Below, one piece after another: positions 24,901-35,169 of a DNA stretch of 64,000 nucleotides. Every line of letters starts with the position of its first letter. Within the stretch, counting starts at the first letter, position 1. The DNA lies in assembly GCF_019112545.1 (NCBI RefSeq), contig NW_025064889.1:1034619-1098618 (forward strand). Reading direction: 5' to 3'. Origin of the DNA: Guyanagaster necrorhizus (lineage: Eukaryota; Basidiomycota; Agaricomycetes; Agaricales; Physalacriaceae). Both the position numbers and the translations under genes were made by a program. The notes under the pieces are model-generated. The model ran no database searches and had not been told where the DNA came from. It was given only the letters and a program-made list of their open reading frames with translations.

Positions 24901-25037
24901 AATCGGGGCAATGACAGACCATCGTTTGACCAAGTTGGAAAAAGTTCTTGGAGTTGCCGAGCCTTTTCACGGAACTTGTTGTTTTCAGGCTGATCTGAGG
25001 GCGGCTGAGCGCGAATTGCAGACTTGTATTGCGACAT
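21989..25037 (-). CDS. Def1-like protein: CUE domain, RGG repeats, Pro/Gln-rich tail
   Basis: Resembles RNA polymerase II degradation factor Def1, which recruits ubiquitin ligase to stalled polymerase; animal UBAP2/UBAP2L proteins have a similar layout. The start at 25037 reads MSQYKSAIRAQ. A CUE-type ubiquitin-binding helix bundle follows at about residues 20-65 (KARQLQELFPTWS, then LQSLLSEVNGDVQLAATRISDG after the first intron near 24870). Next come AEQWGSVTRKKEKK and a GRGG/RGG block (about 24560-24640), Ser/Thr-rich linkers, and a Pro-rich region with many acidic PEPEP units. A conserved-looking block SSVEKVGMQFGSLSLGG lies near 23700, followed by about 500 residues dominated by Q, P, G, Y and S (poly-Q near 22220). 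The stop follows GQGRYWQ. Introns are visible near 24890, 24760, 24190, 23610 and 22880. Low complexity makes exact edges uncertain; the domain order is the main support. Confidence 0.8.
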
Positions 25038-25213
25038 CAGAGCAGGAAGACGGAGATGGTGACCTTTTGAAAATCGTCCTTCCCGTAACGGCGCACGGTG
25101 CGGAGATTGAAGCGTGGGAACCAGAGCTGCACAGCATTGAAACAGCCTGTCACTCGTTTAGCCGGTAGACATTACTACTCCGTACCCCCCTCAATAGCTC
25201 TCTGATTCCAACA

Positions 25214-25324
25214 ATGAGTGGTGAAAATACCCTGACATCGTTGAATGCTCTTCTTCACTCGGCGCAAAAATGGGATTCTGCTGTTCCGATGGGTGCGAAT
25301 TCTCAACAACCTTCTCGCGCTTAG
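25214..25324 (+). CDS. Possible 36-aa frame or N-terminal gene remnant
   Basis: An ATG 177 bp upstream of and divergent to the Def1-like start opens a frame MSGENTLTSLNALLHSAQKW..., ending in a TAG after 36 residues. The composition (leucine-rich amphipathic helix followed by polar residues) is protein-like and the position suits a divergent gene. No continuing exon is visible and no donor site stands out. It could be a truncated first exon, a tiny protein, or chance. Confidence 0.22.
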   Translation: MSGENTLTSLNALLHSAQKWDSAVPMGANSQQPSRA

Positions 25325-28300
25325 CAGTCTGGAACTGATATCAGCTCAATGATCTTACTACTCTTTTTCCTACCTTCAACTGTAAAATCTGGCCCCTCAT
25401 CATGCCGATGCTGTACTACTATGTGGTTGCTGTGTGTTATACACGTTCGTGCTGGAATATCTTCATGAAAACAAGTAATCATGTCTTGCGGTGAACTTGT
25501 GAATGCTGTGATGGACTCGGGGGACATCTCATCACGATATGCACCGTTCTTGTCAATTCGAATGTCTGACATTAGCATAGCCGTTGAGACCGTTGTCACT
25601 GTAACTCTTACCGTCAACCCGAGGATTCGCAATTGTCGCACAGACTCCCACAGAAACTTCTCCATCTTCTTCACCCTGGGGCGAGCATTGGACATGAAGA
25701 GAATAGCATCCCTTGAAATATGACCTTCAGGAGTTCAAGAATGGAGAAGCATCTGTAATTGATGTCTTCACTTTCATCTCATCCCTTATAGTAACAGAGG
25801 TCTGTCATCATATCCTCTGGCTGACAAAAGGGGCAGATGTTTTCTCGCCTTGAGAACATACCCTTAAAGTCTACGATTTGGAATGAACGTGACATCGCCT
25901 CCACCTTTTGATCGGCCATTGGTGGAGAAACAGATGTTCCTTGTCATTAGTTTTTGGCCCTTTCTCATGAGACTTTTGGGTACCAATCTCACCTTCATTG
26001 GGAAAGGTGCTTTCTCCAATGGGTGCAGCCAACTGATGATCATGAAGCGACACGATAAAACATGATAGAACGCACTGAAGTATACATATTCTTTCCCGCG
26101 TGACACCGGCCTAGTGCCGTGACGCTGAATCCTAGACCGTCTTTTCCCAAGGCAAAGATAGACACCCAAAAGAAGAGAGTTGTCGGTGTGCAAAGTTTTC
26201 AAGTTCACAGATGGGAATTGGTTTCAAGCCCAATCTGCAGTGGTCAAACATGGCAGATGGCCAGAGTAGCAGATATTGATTAACTTCAAGTACTGTCGAG
26301 TGAGGTGCCAAATGTTACATTGCTCAGATGGTTGTTCGTGTTTGGCTAATATTGATAACAGCAATGGTACATGATCCGATTGATCGACTACTGTTTATCC
26401 ACTACCGCGAGTATCTATAAAGCCGACTCGCCAGGCTATGCTCACTCAGTCATGGCCAACTATGTCTTGCAACTTTTATTTGAGGAACAGGCAGGAAATA
26501 CATCAAAACAAGAACGATTTGGTGGCTGGAACTGGCTAGAGTCTGAAGCTATTCACAAGCGATCCGAGTCGGACACTTGGTGAGTTATTCATTCAACATG
26601 TTTCAGAGCATAGTGTCTTTTGACTTGCAAGTTGGAGTGTAAAAATTCAATGAGACGGCATCGCAATATAATATCGGTCTTCTTTGGCTTCTCGTATCTG
26701 GTCCTTATTATATTATGCAGCCACTTTCTCCAAGTTGACAATCCGTATCCTAGCATTTGGTCATTCTATCGTCATCTTGGACTTTGATCGGGACTGCGGA
26801 GGCTAATATGCTGCTCGAAATTTCCAGAAAGCTCTGATACCGATGCTGCTACTTAGAACACCTCCCACTGGGCACGAGGACGAGATCGGATTGTGTCATG
26901 AAAATACCATTTCCGTTCCAAGGTTTGCCCTGGGCTCGTTGATGGCGTCCCCCAAGACCGCGGCCTCACACAATTCTTTTATCGGTGTGAATGCAGCGAT
27001 TTTTAGGGATATCCATGTTAGGCAGGCGATTCTTCCTTCTGAGTCTGTCGCCTCGGTCGAAATCGTATTGCATTGTACCTGGTGCGTACTTCGCATATCA
27101 GTATTTACAAACCATTTTCTGATCCACCATCAAGTCCACTCTGTTGATAATTGAATCGCTGGACTTTGTTGCAGATTCAGATCCTCAATATATAACTTTG
27201 AGTAAAAAAAGCGCAAAGCGCCAATGCTCGGATTGCTATCGCTTCGTTGAGGAACTAGTCCTAATCGCAATCGTGATTTTATCCATTGGTCGCAAAGGCC
27301 AAAATCCTGATTCTCATTTCTGATTCTTTTCGAAGCATTGTCTTGTGTTCGACTATACTTATCGGCCGGGGTGAGATGGAATTCAAATCGGATATCTCGG
27401 GCCACATGACAAGGTACACTACAATACTTGGTATATCTTCCGCGTGTACTCACAGTCGTATTCCTAACTGCAAAGATAGTGGAAGCGTGTCGTAACTGTC
27501 CGGCTAAGAACGTGATGAGGTAAATCTTTCGCCATGGTTCCCGTGCTTCCAACATTACTGTGAAAGTGGTTCTCCCTGATCCGGGATCCTTACATATCGT
27601 GGCGCATCAGCATTATTATCACAAGGTCACATCTTTCATTGAATGTAATCTATATATATTTGCAGCGTACTGCATCCTACTGCTACAAAAGTAAACTGTC
27701 ATCTCTGCCTTGGCCTGAATTGAGTTGAAAATACGAACACGTTGGTCGTTTTACATGTTGGATGAATTGGGTGAACACGGTATGGGATAGAAGCCGTTCC
27801 CCCGGTGTCTTTGGGACAGCAGAACTGTGGCGGAACAGGGTCGAAACCCATATTTGTCTCCCCCCGGCTGTCTACGTTACAGCTGGAAAGACGTCCCCGT
27901 GGTTTGAAGATGACGCAAAGCGTGGAGTGGACCCCGGACCATGCAAAGCACCGGCTAATTGACAAAAAGAAAATGTCAATGTGGCGTCCGGCTCCTACAG
28001 ATGGAAAGTAGCGATTGACCAGTTGTAGGATAGATGAGTGCCAAAAGCTGACTGAGAACAGCGGAAATGACATGGCCTGCGGTGGGCTAGTAAGGCTAAC
28101 GGGAATTTGGAGCATCTTTTACTGATGGAAGCAAAGCTAATGGTAACACGAATCAAGGTCGGTCCAGATGGTGTTCCTTTTCGTCGGTCCTATTCGTCAG
28201 CCTGTTCTGACAGGCCGTTTACGGAGAATTTACAGTGGGCCGTGTGAGAACAACAAACAACAGCTCATCCAAGACTCCAAGGATTTAGCGTCGGACGGAA

Positions 28301-28520
28301 AGCAAGAGCATTCTGACAGTGTCGCGAGACAACTTGAACAGAAATGAATTCTTTCAAGTGAGATTGAGTGCAAGATTTTGCATGTTCTTGATAGATAACC
28401 GTATTAATGTATGCAGCACATCAGCTGCCACAGATATATCAATGATCACGGAGGGAAGAGAAGAAACAACTTGGCAGTCGATGGAGAAAACCATGTGCCT
28501 TCATTTCTGAAAAGGGAGAT

Positions 28521-28526
28521 CACGTG
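28521..28526. promoter_or_regulatory. CACGTG box upstream of Lon
   Basis: CACGTG within GATCACGTGTGA, 126 bp before the Lon ATG. A pyrimidine-rich tract (about 28560-28630) lies between it and the start, as expected for a core promoter and transcription start region. Confidence 0.35.
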
Positions 28527-28646
28527 TGAACGCGGGGTACTACTTGACGGAGCCTTCGAGGACTGGCTGTCGTACAGTACCACCTTCTACTTGCCTGTTA
28601 TTTCCTTTTCCTTGCCTTTCCATCATTTGCCGTTGCTGCATTCATC

Positions 28647-31611
28647 ATGGCTACCTCGAAACTCCCGGTATTGCAGCTGCCGCATCCCTTGATATTATTA
28701 CCGGCTTCTCGCTTCACCATGGCACTGTCCAAGGAGCAGGGAGAGGCCGTTCTGGCTCTGATTGAGCAGTCAGATGCCTTACCTGTCGTTTCCGCTGTTC
28801 CCATCACAAACACCCCTACCGCCTCTTCAGCTCCTGTTTTCTCAGAATGGGGTACAGCAACTCGCGTCCTCCGTCTCGTGCGTCCTCCAGCTAGGAATCC
28901 TCGCCAGCCTTATCTCGTTTCGCTCCATGGGCTCACACGGGTGCATTTGACAGCACCTTTTGCGGCCCCGACTTCCCTGGAGACCACTCTACCCATCCAC
29001 GAAATCGAATACCCGCCCACCGAACGGATACCGTCCAGAGAGGTCGTTGACAAGTTCAAGCACAGTGCATTGAGGTTGCTCGACAGACTCGCCAATGATG
29101 CCGTACAATCCTCGCGAAAGGAGGGCTATCAAAAGATCGCCAGCATGCTTGACGACATCACTGATGCACGAGCTCCTTGGATGGCGGATGTTCTCATTGG
29201 AAGTATCAATGGAGAGTATGATGACAAGCTCGGTGCGTCTGTTATTCACCAATATCTCGATATTCAACTGATATCCTTCTCAGCCATTCTCAGCACCCCC
29301 GACTCCGAAACCAGGCTCTCACTGGCAACAGATATATTCATGAAGCAAGCTTCCATTTCAGAAGTCTCCAAAAAGATTGCTTCTGCCGTCGATGAGTCTC
29401 TATCTAAACAACAAAAAGAATTCTTCCTTCGTCAACAGCTCGCCGCTATTCAGCGTGAACTTCATTCTCTCACTTCCAATGGTCCTCGCAACAACAACTC
29501 CAATTCTTCCGAATCTTCGGGCTCCGAACTCGATGACGACGAGCAGCATGACGCCGATGATCTTGCCGACCTCAAGCGTAAGATTGAGGTTATGGATCAT
29601 GGCTCAGAAGAACGCAAGATGGGCGTTCGGGAATGGAGGAGGTTGAAGAGGATTCCACAGGGCAGCGTAGAGAACGGAGTCATTCGAAACTACCTCGAGT
29701 GGCTGACATCCATCCCGTGGTCATCGCACTCAACAAGCACATCTCTCTTGAAGGACAAAGCCTTCCTCACAAACGCCCGGCAACAGCTCGACAGAGATCA
29801 CTTTGGTCTGGAGAAGATCAAGCGGCGGTTAATCGAATATCTTGCTGTGGTGCGACTGAAGGAAATGAATGCTGACACCCAGATGATTTCAGGGGTGGAT
29901 ACGAAGCAAATGGATGGAGAGAAGGCTCTTGTTCCATATACAGCCAAACCCGTCCTTTCGCGCTCGCAGAATGTCAAAGGTCCAATATTACTCTTCGTAG
30001 GTCCTCCCGGTGTGGGGAAGACGTCGTTGGGCCAGTCCATTGCCAAAGCTCTGGATAGGCCTTTCCAAAGGATTTCGTTGGGCGGCGTTCGTGACGAGGC
30101 GGAGATCAGAGGTCACAGACGGACTTACGTTGCCAGTGGTCCTGGTCTTATCGTGCAAGCCATGCGCAAAGCGGGTCGGAAGGACTTTGTTCTGTTGCTG
30201 GACGAAATTGACAAGATTGGCCAGAGCAACTTCCATGGAGACCCTGGAGCGGCATTATTGGAGGTATTGGATCCCGAGCAGAATCACGCCTTCAATGTGA
30301 GTTATTCTGCTTCCATTATTGTGACAGCGTACTAACCGTTCGAACAGGACCATTACCTTAACGTTCCTGTCGACTTGAGCCAAATCTTGTTCGTTTGCAC
30401 GAGTAATTCTCTTGACACAATCTCGGGTCCACTCTTAGATCGTTGCGAGATTATTCAGCTATCGGGTTACACGTACGACGAGAAGATGCATATCGCTCGA
30501 AGATTTTTGCTTCCCAAGCAGATTACTGCGAATGGCTTGAAGGAGGAGCTGGTCAGCATAACGGAACCGGCGCTGTTGCATATTGCGACGAGGTACACTC
30601 GGGAAGCAGGCGTGCGGAGTTTGGATAGGGCCATTGGAGCCGTCGTGAGACACAAAGCAGTGGAATGGGCTGAGCATCTCGACGAGGAGGTGCCCGATGG
30701 TGAGCAGAGGCTTCTCACAGATGGTTCTGAGGGAAAGTCTTATTCGCCTGTGGTCGAGGAGAGCGATCTGGAAAAGATGCTGGGTATTTCGCGGTGGGAG
30801 GGGGAAGAGAAGGAGAGAGAAGAAGCTAGGGGTATCGTATTTGGCCTGGTGGTTATGGGTCAGGGTGAAGGAGGCATCCTTCCCGTTGAGACCATCGCGG
30901 TACCCGGAACGGGTAGCTTGAAGAGGACGGGAAGCTTGGGTGATGTGAGATGTCTCATTGTTTTCATCGTCACTTTTATCATTGCTGACTGGGGTTTCAG
31001 GTTATCAAAGAGAGCAGTGAGATCGCCTTGAGCTGGGTTAAGACGCATGCGTATGACCTCGGGATTACGAACTCGCGTAGTCAGGATCCACTGAAGGGTC
31101 CGGATCCCATTGATATCCACCTTCACCTACCTGCAGGTGCACAAAAAAAGGACGGTCCTAGTGCTGGAGTTGCAATGACTTGTGCGTTTGTATCGCTGCT
31201 GACTGGGGCACTTGTTCCGTCGAATATCGCCATGACGGGAGAGGTATGGATGCTTCATATCGCACTCAGGATACAAAACACTTAAATTTGTCTGATACAG
31301 GTAACCCTCCGAGGACACGTTACGCCCGTGGGTGGAATCAAAGAGAAGGTGAGTTCATCGAGCGCTCTATCATTGGACGGCGATTGACAGCCTACTATTT
31401 GAAGGTCCTCGGCGCTCATCGCGCACACATTATCAAGGTGATCCTTCCTTGGGGTAATCGGAAGGACGTCGAACACGATGTCGCCCCGGAGATCAGAAAC
31501 GAGATGGAGTTTATCTTTGTGAGGAACATTCGGGAGGCATTGGACGCTGCGTTTGGTCCGGCGACACTCAGCTGGAGGAGAGGAAGCGTGGTTATGGAAA
31601 GTCGATTGTAA
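28647..31611 (+). CDS. Peroxisomal-type Lon protease, 914 aa
   Basis: ATP-dependent serine protease of the AAA+ Lon family that degrades damaged matrix proteins. Exons are 28647-30296, 30348-30944, 31001-31243, 31301-31348 and 31405-31611, giving 914 codons plus stop. The N-terminal LON substrate domain opens with [16 protein letters not shown] and has no mitochondrial presequence. A helical linker contains a polar, Asp/Ser-rich insert near residues 280-310. Walker A GPPGVGKT is at about 453-460, followed by the AAA+ segments [11 protein letters not shown] and GPLLDRCE. The C-terminal protease domain carries [10 protein letters not shown] with the catalytic serine (about residue 803) and VGGIKEK with the catalytic lysine, the latter on a 48-base exon. 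The protein ends in ESRL, a canonical PTS1 peroxisomal signal. Together these argue for the peroxisomal paralogue rather than mitochondrial Pim1. Confidence 0.94.
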
Positions 31612-32625
31612 GTGTTGTTGCTTGACACGGATTGGGACGCTTTCGTGTTTTGAAATTGTAAATGGGGCGTTGTAATATTAGGTGTATTTAAGAATCGGGA
31701 CCATTCCCGTTCATATAAGCTTTGAATACTGCTGTTTATTTCCTTTATATTTCTATCGTCTGCGACACGAGCATGTATAATATCTCATCTCCGCATCTAA
31801 GAGGACGGAACATACATTTGTTTGACTTCACACAGCAGTTCCGAGACATAATGACTTGCTGACATTTAAAGGAGCATTTGGCGCCAAGCAAATAGAATTA
31901 ATGCAAAAACTGGAGAAGTTGGGGAGAACAGAGATAAAGACGAGAGTGCATGACTAATCTTCGTGAGAAGGGAGTTGATCATCTGTACTACCGATATGAC
32001 TGTTCTTTCAGACAGAAGCAAAAGATGATACGGAACGGCGAATCTGAGAGAAATGATTGCACCACTTATCCTTCCATCTTCGATGACCGGACCTAGCGCG
32101 ACTACATTCTGCGTGAGTAGTCATCGTTTTTTGAGATAGATCCTCTTCAGCAAGACGAAGATTTTCATCTCTGCGAGTCAGAGACTCTTGTTCCAACCTG
32201 TGGGTAGTAGGTATATCTTCCCTTTCATGTCCTGTGTGATAATGTCCACTTCTGGGCATCTGGAGTCTTCTTGGCATCTATAGCGAACCAGATGTATTGC
32301 GTGTGGAATGGGAACAAAGGAGTTGCGAAATGCAGAGATTCTGCTAATTGCGCAAAGCTGCGACTCGTACGGCAAAAAAAGGAGAAGATGAGCTAGGTAC
32401 ACACGATGATAGCGATATGGTAGGATTGCTATGTAGAGGTAGTTAATGGGTGGTAGGCGTATATGAGCGAATTATACATAGCACCAACTGAACTATGAAG
32501 CTATCGCTAAGGCTTGCTATTGATGTTCCAAGTTAGGTCTACAGTACCCACACGATCGGGAAATTCTTCAATCTATAGCGAATGAGGGGGGTTCACAGGG
32601 TTCTAATCATTACAAGATACTCTAA
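31612..32625. other. Intergenic between convergent genes
   Basis: About 1 kb between the stops of Lon (plus) and the Oxa1-like gene (minus). It must hold both 3' ends. Frames on the minus strand around 32000-32400 are short and unsupported. Confidence 0.5.
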
Positions 32626-33974
32626 CTAATGCCTGCTTTTCGGCGGTGTCTGTACTTTTTGAGGAATGACTGGGATTTCCTCCAGAATTTTGGGATTTGC
32701 TCGGCTTGGTAGTGGAGGGAGACCAACAAGCGCACGGATAGGCGGAATTTGCAAAATAACCGTCTGGATAATGTGTACGAAAGAGAAAGCGAACATGGAG
32801 ACAACAGTGCCCTGCAGAATGCATAAAGTCTGAGTATAGCTCAATGAAAAGGTGCGTTTTGCTTACCGCTGAGAGTTCGAAATGGGTTATGCCCCAGTAT
32901 GAAAGAACTGGCGCAGCTGCTGCTAACATTTTCATCGTCTTAGCTTTAGGATCTTTAGGATCCTGCTCTCGAGAGGCAAGCTATAGCAAAACCGTCAGAA
33001 AGAAATAAGAAAACGCAAATTATGGCTCGTACCATGGTTTGAACGAGAACCATGGAAGCAAACGCGACGGACATTGAAGTTGGAGGCATCACCGTCAGAT
33101 CCGTGACCCATGACACTCCGCTCTGCGTCAGTTGAGGTACAGGCAACTGGCACATCCCGTTCACCCCCAAGAACGCGCTAACCGAAACGAGCATCTGAGA
33201 GAAAATGCCAGAGAACGTTTTCCCTAAGCTGATGCCATGCTTTCTTTGCACGTCTCGCATCGCCAGGTAGATTTGCATCTGACGTTGACGGTCTCCACTG
33301 GCGGCGGCAAGCTGCATCTCGTCGCGGAGAGGCGCGACTTCCTTGGTCACAGCGGGCATTAGTGCAGTCTGCCTCATCGAGCCGATGGTGAAGGGTATAA
33401 CGAATGTTCGCATTATAGCTGCTCCCGCGACAATTGTCCAGAACCATGGAAGACCGGTGGTGTAGTTTAGATATTCCAGGAAGGCCTGGTAAGCACCGGC
33501 GGGAGTATATGCTGCAAGGCCCATGGATGCCAGGTCACCGGGTTGTAGAGGAGCGATAACCGCAGTAGTGGTTTCTACGAGGTCGGAGGGAATTGTTTCC
33601 GGGAACGCAAAAATCTCCGAGGGTGTTGAAGGGAGAACCTCTGCCGCAGGAATGCTTGTATCAACTACATCAGTGGAAAGTGGTTCAGGTGGTTGCGACG
33701 TTGGAGTTTTCGATGAAAATGAGGGCCATAGGGAGAAATTCCGACTGACAGGGCTGAAGGTACGCGCTTGACGTTCGAATTTCAAGCTAGGTGACTGCAT
33801 TGTGTTTAATTGGTATTATTGCAGTAGCATGAGGCTCACCTGTATCAAGGGTGGGAGAAGACGAGCATTCGGTATTCTATAGCCATTGAGTCAAAGGCGA
33901 AAGTACAAAATTGTGTCGGCGTACCTCTTGCTATACAGCCTAACGTTGACAGCACCACGAGTAAACCGAATCAT
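32626..33974 (-). CDS. Mitochondrial inner-membrane insertase, Oxa1/YidC family
   Basis: Inserts mitochondrially and some nuclear-encoded proteins into the inner membrane. Exons read on the minus strand: 33925-33974, 33840-33876, 33033-33794, about 32867-32980, and a last exon to 32626. The N-terminus MIRFTRGAVNVRLYSKR followed by an R-rich, S/T-rich stretch is a good mitochondrial presequence and crosses two introns. The YidC/Oxa core starts with LPWFWTIVAGAAIMRTFVIPF (first helix) and is followed by RDVQRKHGISLGKTF in the matrix loop. Further helices are FSQMLVSVSAFLGV, SMSVAFASMVLVQTM, LAAAAPVLSYWGITHF and VSMFAFSFVHIIQTVIL. The C-terminus is short and basic (KVQTPPKSRH), much shorter than the ribosome-binding tail of yeast Oxa1. 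It could therefore be either Oxa1 or a related paralogue such as Cox18; the matrix loop favours Oxa1. Confidence 0.88.
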
Positions 33975-35169
33975 AACGACGGGTATGTGCACACGTATTG
34001 GAAGTCTGGAAGAGGCGGTCTTCGTGTTTAACGACCAGCAAGGTTCCGGCCTACAGCAAGTGAGGAATCCGAGCTTTGAGGTCCGCACGGGAGTCGAAGG
34101 AAAATTTGGGTGAAAATTTGCTGCTGCCGACTGCAAGCACTGGACAGATGTAAAGGACTTTGGAAGATTATTAATTCAAAGAATACATAGGAAAAGAACA
34201 ATAATCTACCTTGGATGTCCTTAGAGCACGTAAAACAAACAGCTGGCTCGAAGCAACTATGTGGTGGAGGATTCCGGCAACACCGATTTGGTACCTGTAT
34301 GTGGCTGTGTTGATTTTCACGGAAAAAAGTCGTGTTACCTGTGGTCCTAGTATCGAGGCCCTATCGGTTCAAATCCAACGATCCGTATAAAGATAAGTCG
34401 TTCAATGGATGCAAAATCCAGAATGACTAATGTATATGTACGAGCATTTTTTCAGCCATTCACAAGCCTCGGATCTGTTCATCATGGTCCTTGACTTTCA
34501 TGGAGGCCCAGCCCAAACTCAGATATATATTAGGCTGCATAGAAATAATCGACCTGGATGTTCCCCCCGTTCTGGAGGTGCATGAGTTTTTACCTTTCCG
34601 AGGAAGTCTTTCTCGCGTTATAATACGTCTTTTTTTGTTCAATAAGCTTCAATCACCTGAACTAATATTTATTACTCCAGTTCAGCTATATTACCTGTCT
34701 AGCATCAGCTTCCACAATTGTCCTCCTTCCGACTCTTTGTCGACTTGTGTAAGGGCAGTGGTCTAGGCTTCCGGTGAAATTCTAGGCTCCAATCGTATTC
34801 GTTTTGTGGGTCGTAACTATTTCTATTTAGCCCAGTAACTGGCAGTAACTAACATTTCATGGAGGATTCAGAAACGTTTGCCTAAACCTCCTCCTTCGCC
34901 GATAATATGTGTCAAGAAAATTAATTAAATAAACGTGGGCGACTCACATTGACATAAACTCGATAAAACGAAGATTCCAAGAAATTAAATAGTCTACTTA
35001 GTGAGCTTTGCGATCACGTGGTCCGAGAGAAAACGCGAGCCACTTCAGTATTTGGTAATGTTGACTGATTCAACACGGCCGTGGGCGCCATCACAGTGCT
35101 TGTTCCTGCAACCAACATCTCAATCCCCTCTGGGTTATCTGACCTATTGCCGTGCCTTTTCCACCCGCG
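33975..35169. other. Divergent intergenic region
   Basis: 1.2 kb between the divergent starts of the Oxa1-like and coiled-coil genes. No gene is supported. A T-loop-like GGTTCAAATCC at 34365 does not fold into a tRNA. A CACGTG box lies at 35015. Confidence 0.5.
35015..35020. promoter_or_regulatory. CACGTG box upstream of the coiled-coil gene
   Basis: CACGTG in GCGATCACGTGGTCC, 150 bp before the ATG at 35170. It resembles the box before Lon (GATCACGTG in both). Function is inferred from recurrence and position only. Confidence 0.33.

Larger units (their letters stand above)
25038..28646. other. Long stretch without a supported gene
   Basis: 3.6 kb between the divergent starts of the Def1-like gene and Lon. 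It begins with a 37-codon frame (25214-25324, listed separately). Several 60-140 codon frames exist on both strands, but none has a domain or joins to another. The part from 26600 to 27700 is AT-rich. It probably holds decayed gene or transposon sequence that I cannot assign. Confidence 0.4.

Noticed and set aside
25481..26230. Minus-strand frames (about 114-124 codons) in the gap before Lon
   Set aside because: Composition is weak and no conserved motif was recognised; they could be old transposon sequence but cannot be supported.
30010..30300. Plus-strand alternative frame inside Lon
   Set aside because: Shadow frame of the AAA+ domain.
34321..34400. tRNA-like T-loop GGTTCAAATCC
   Set aside because: The T stem does not pair and no acceptor, D or anticodon stems can be built around it.
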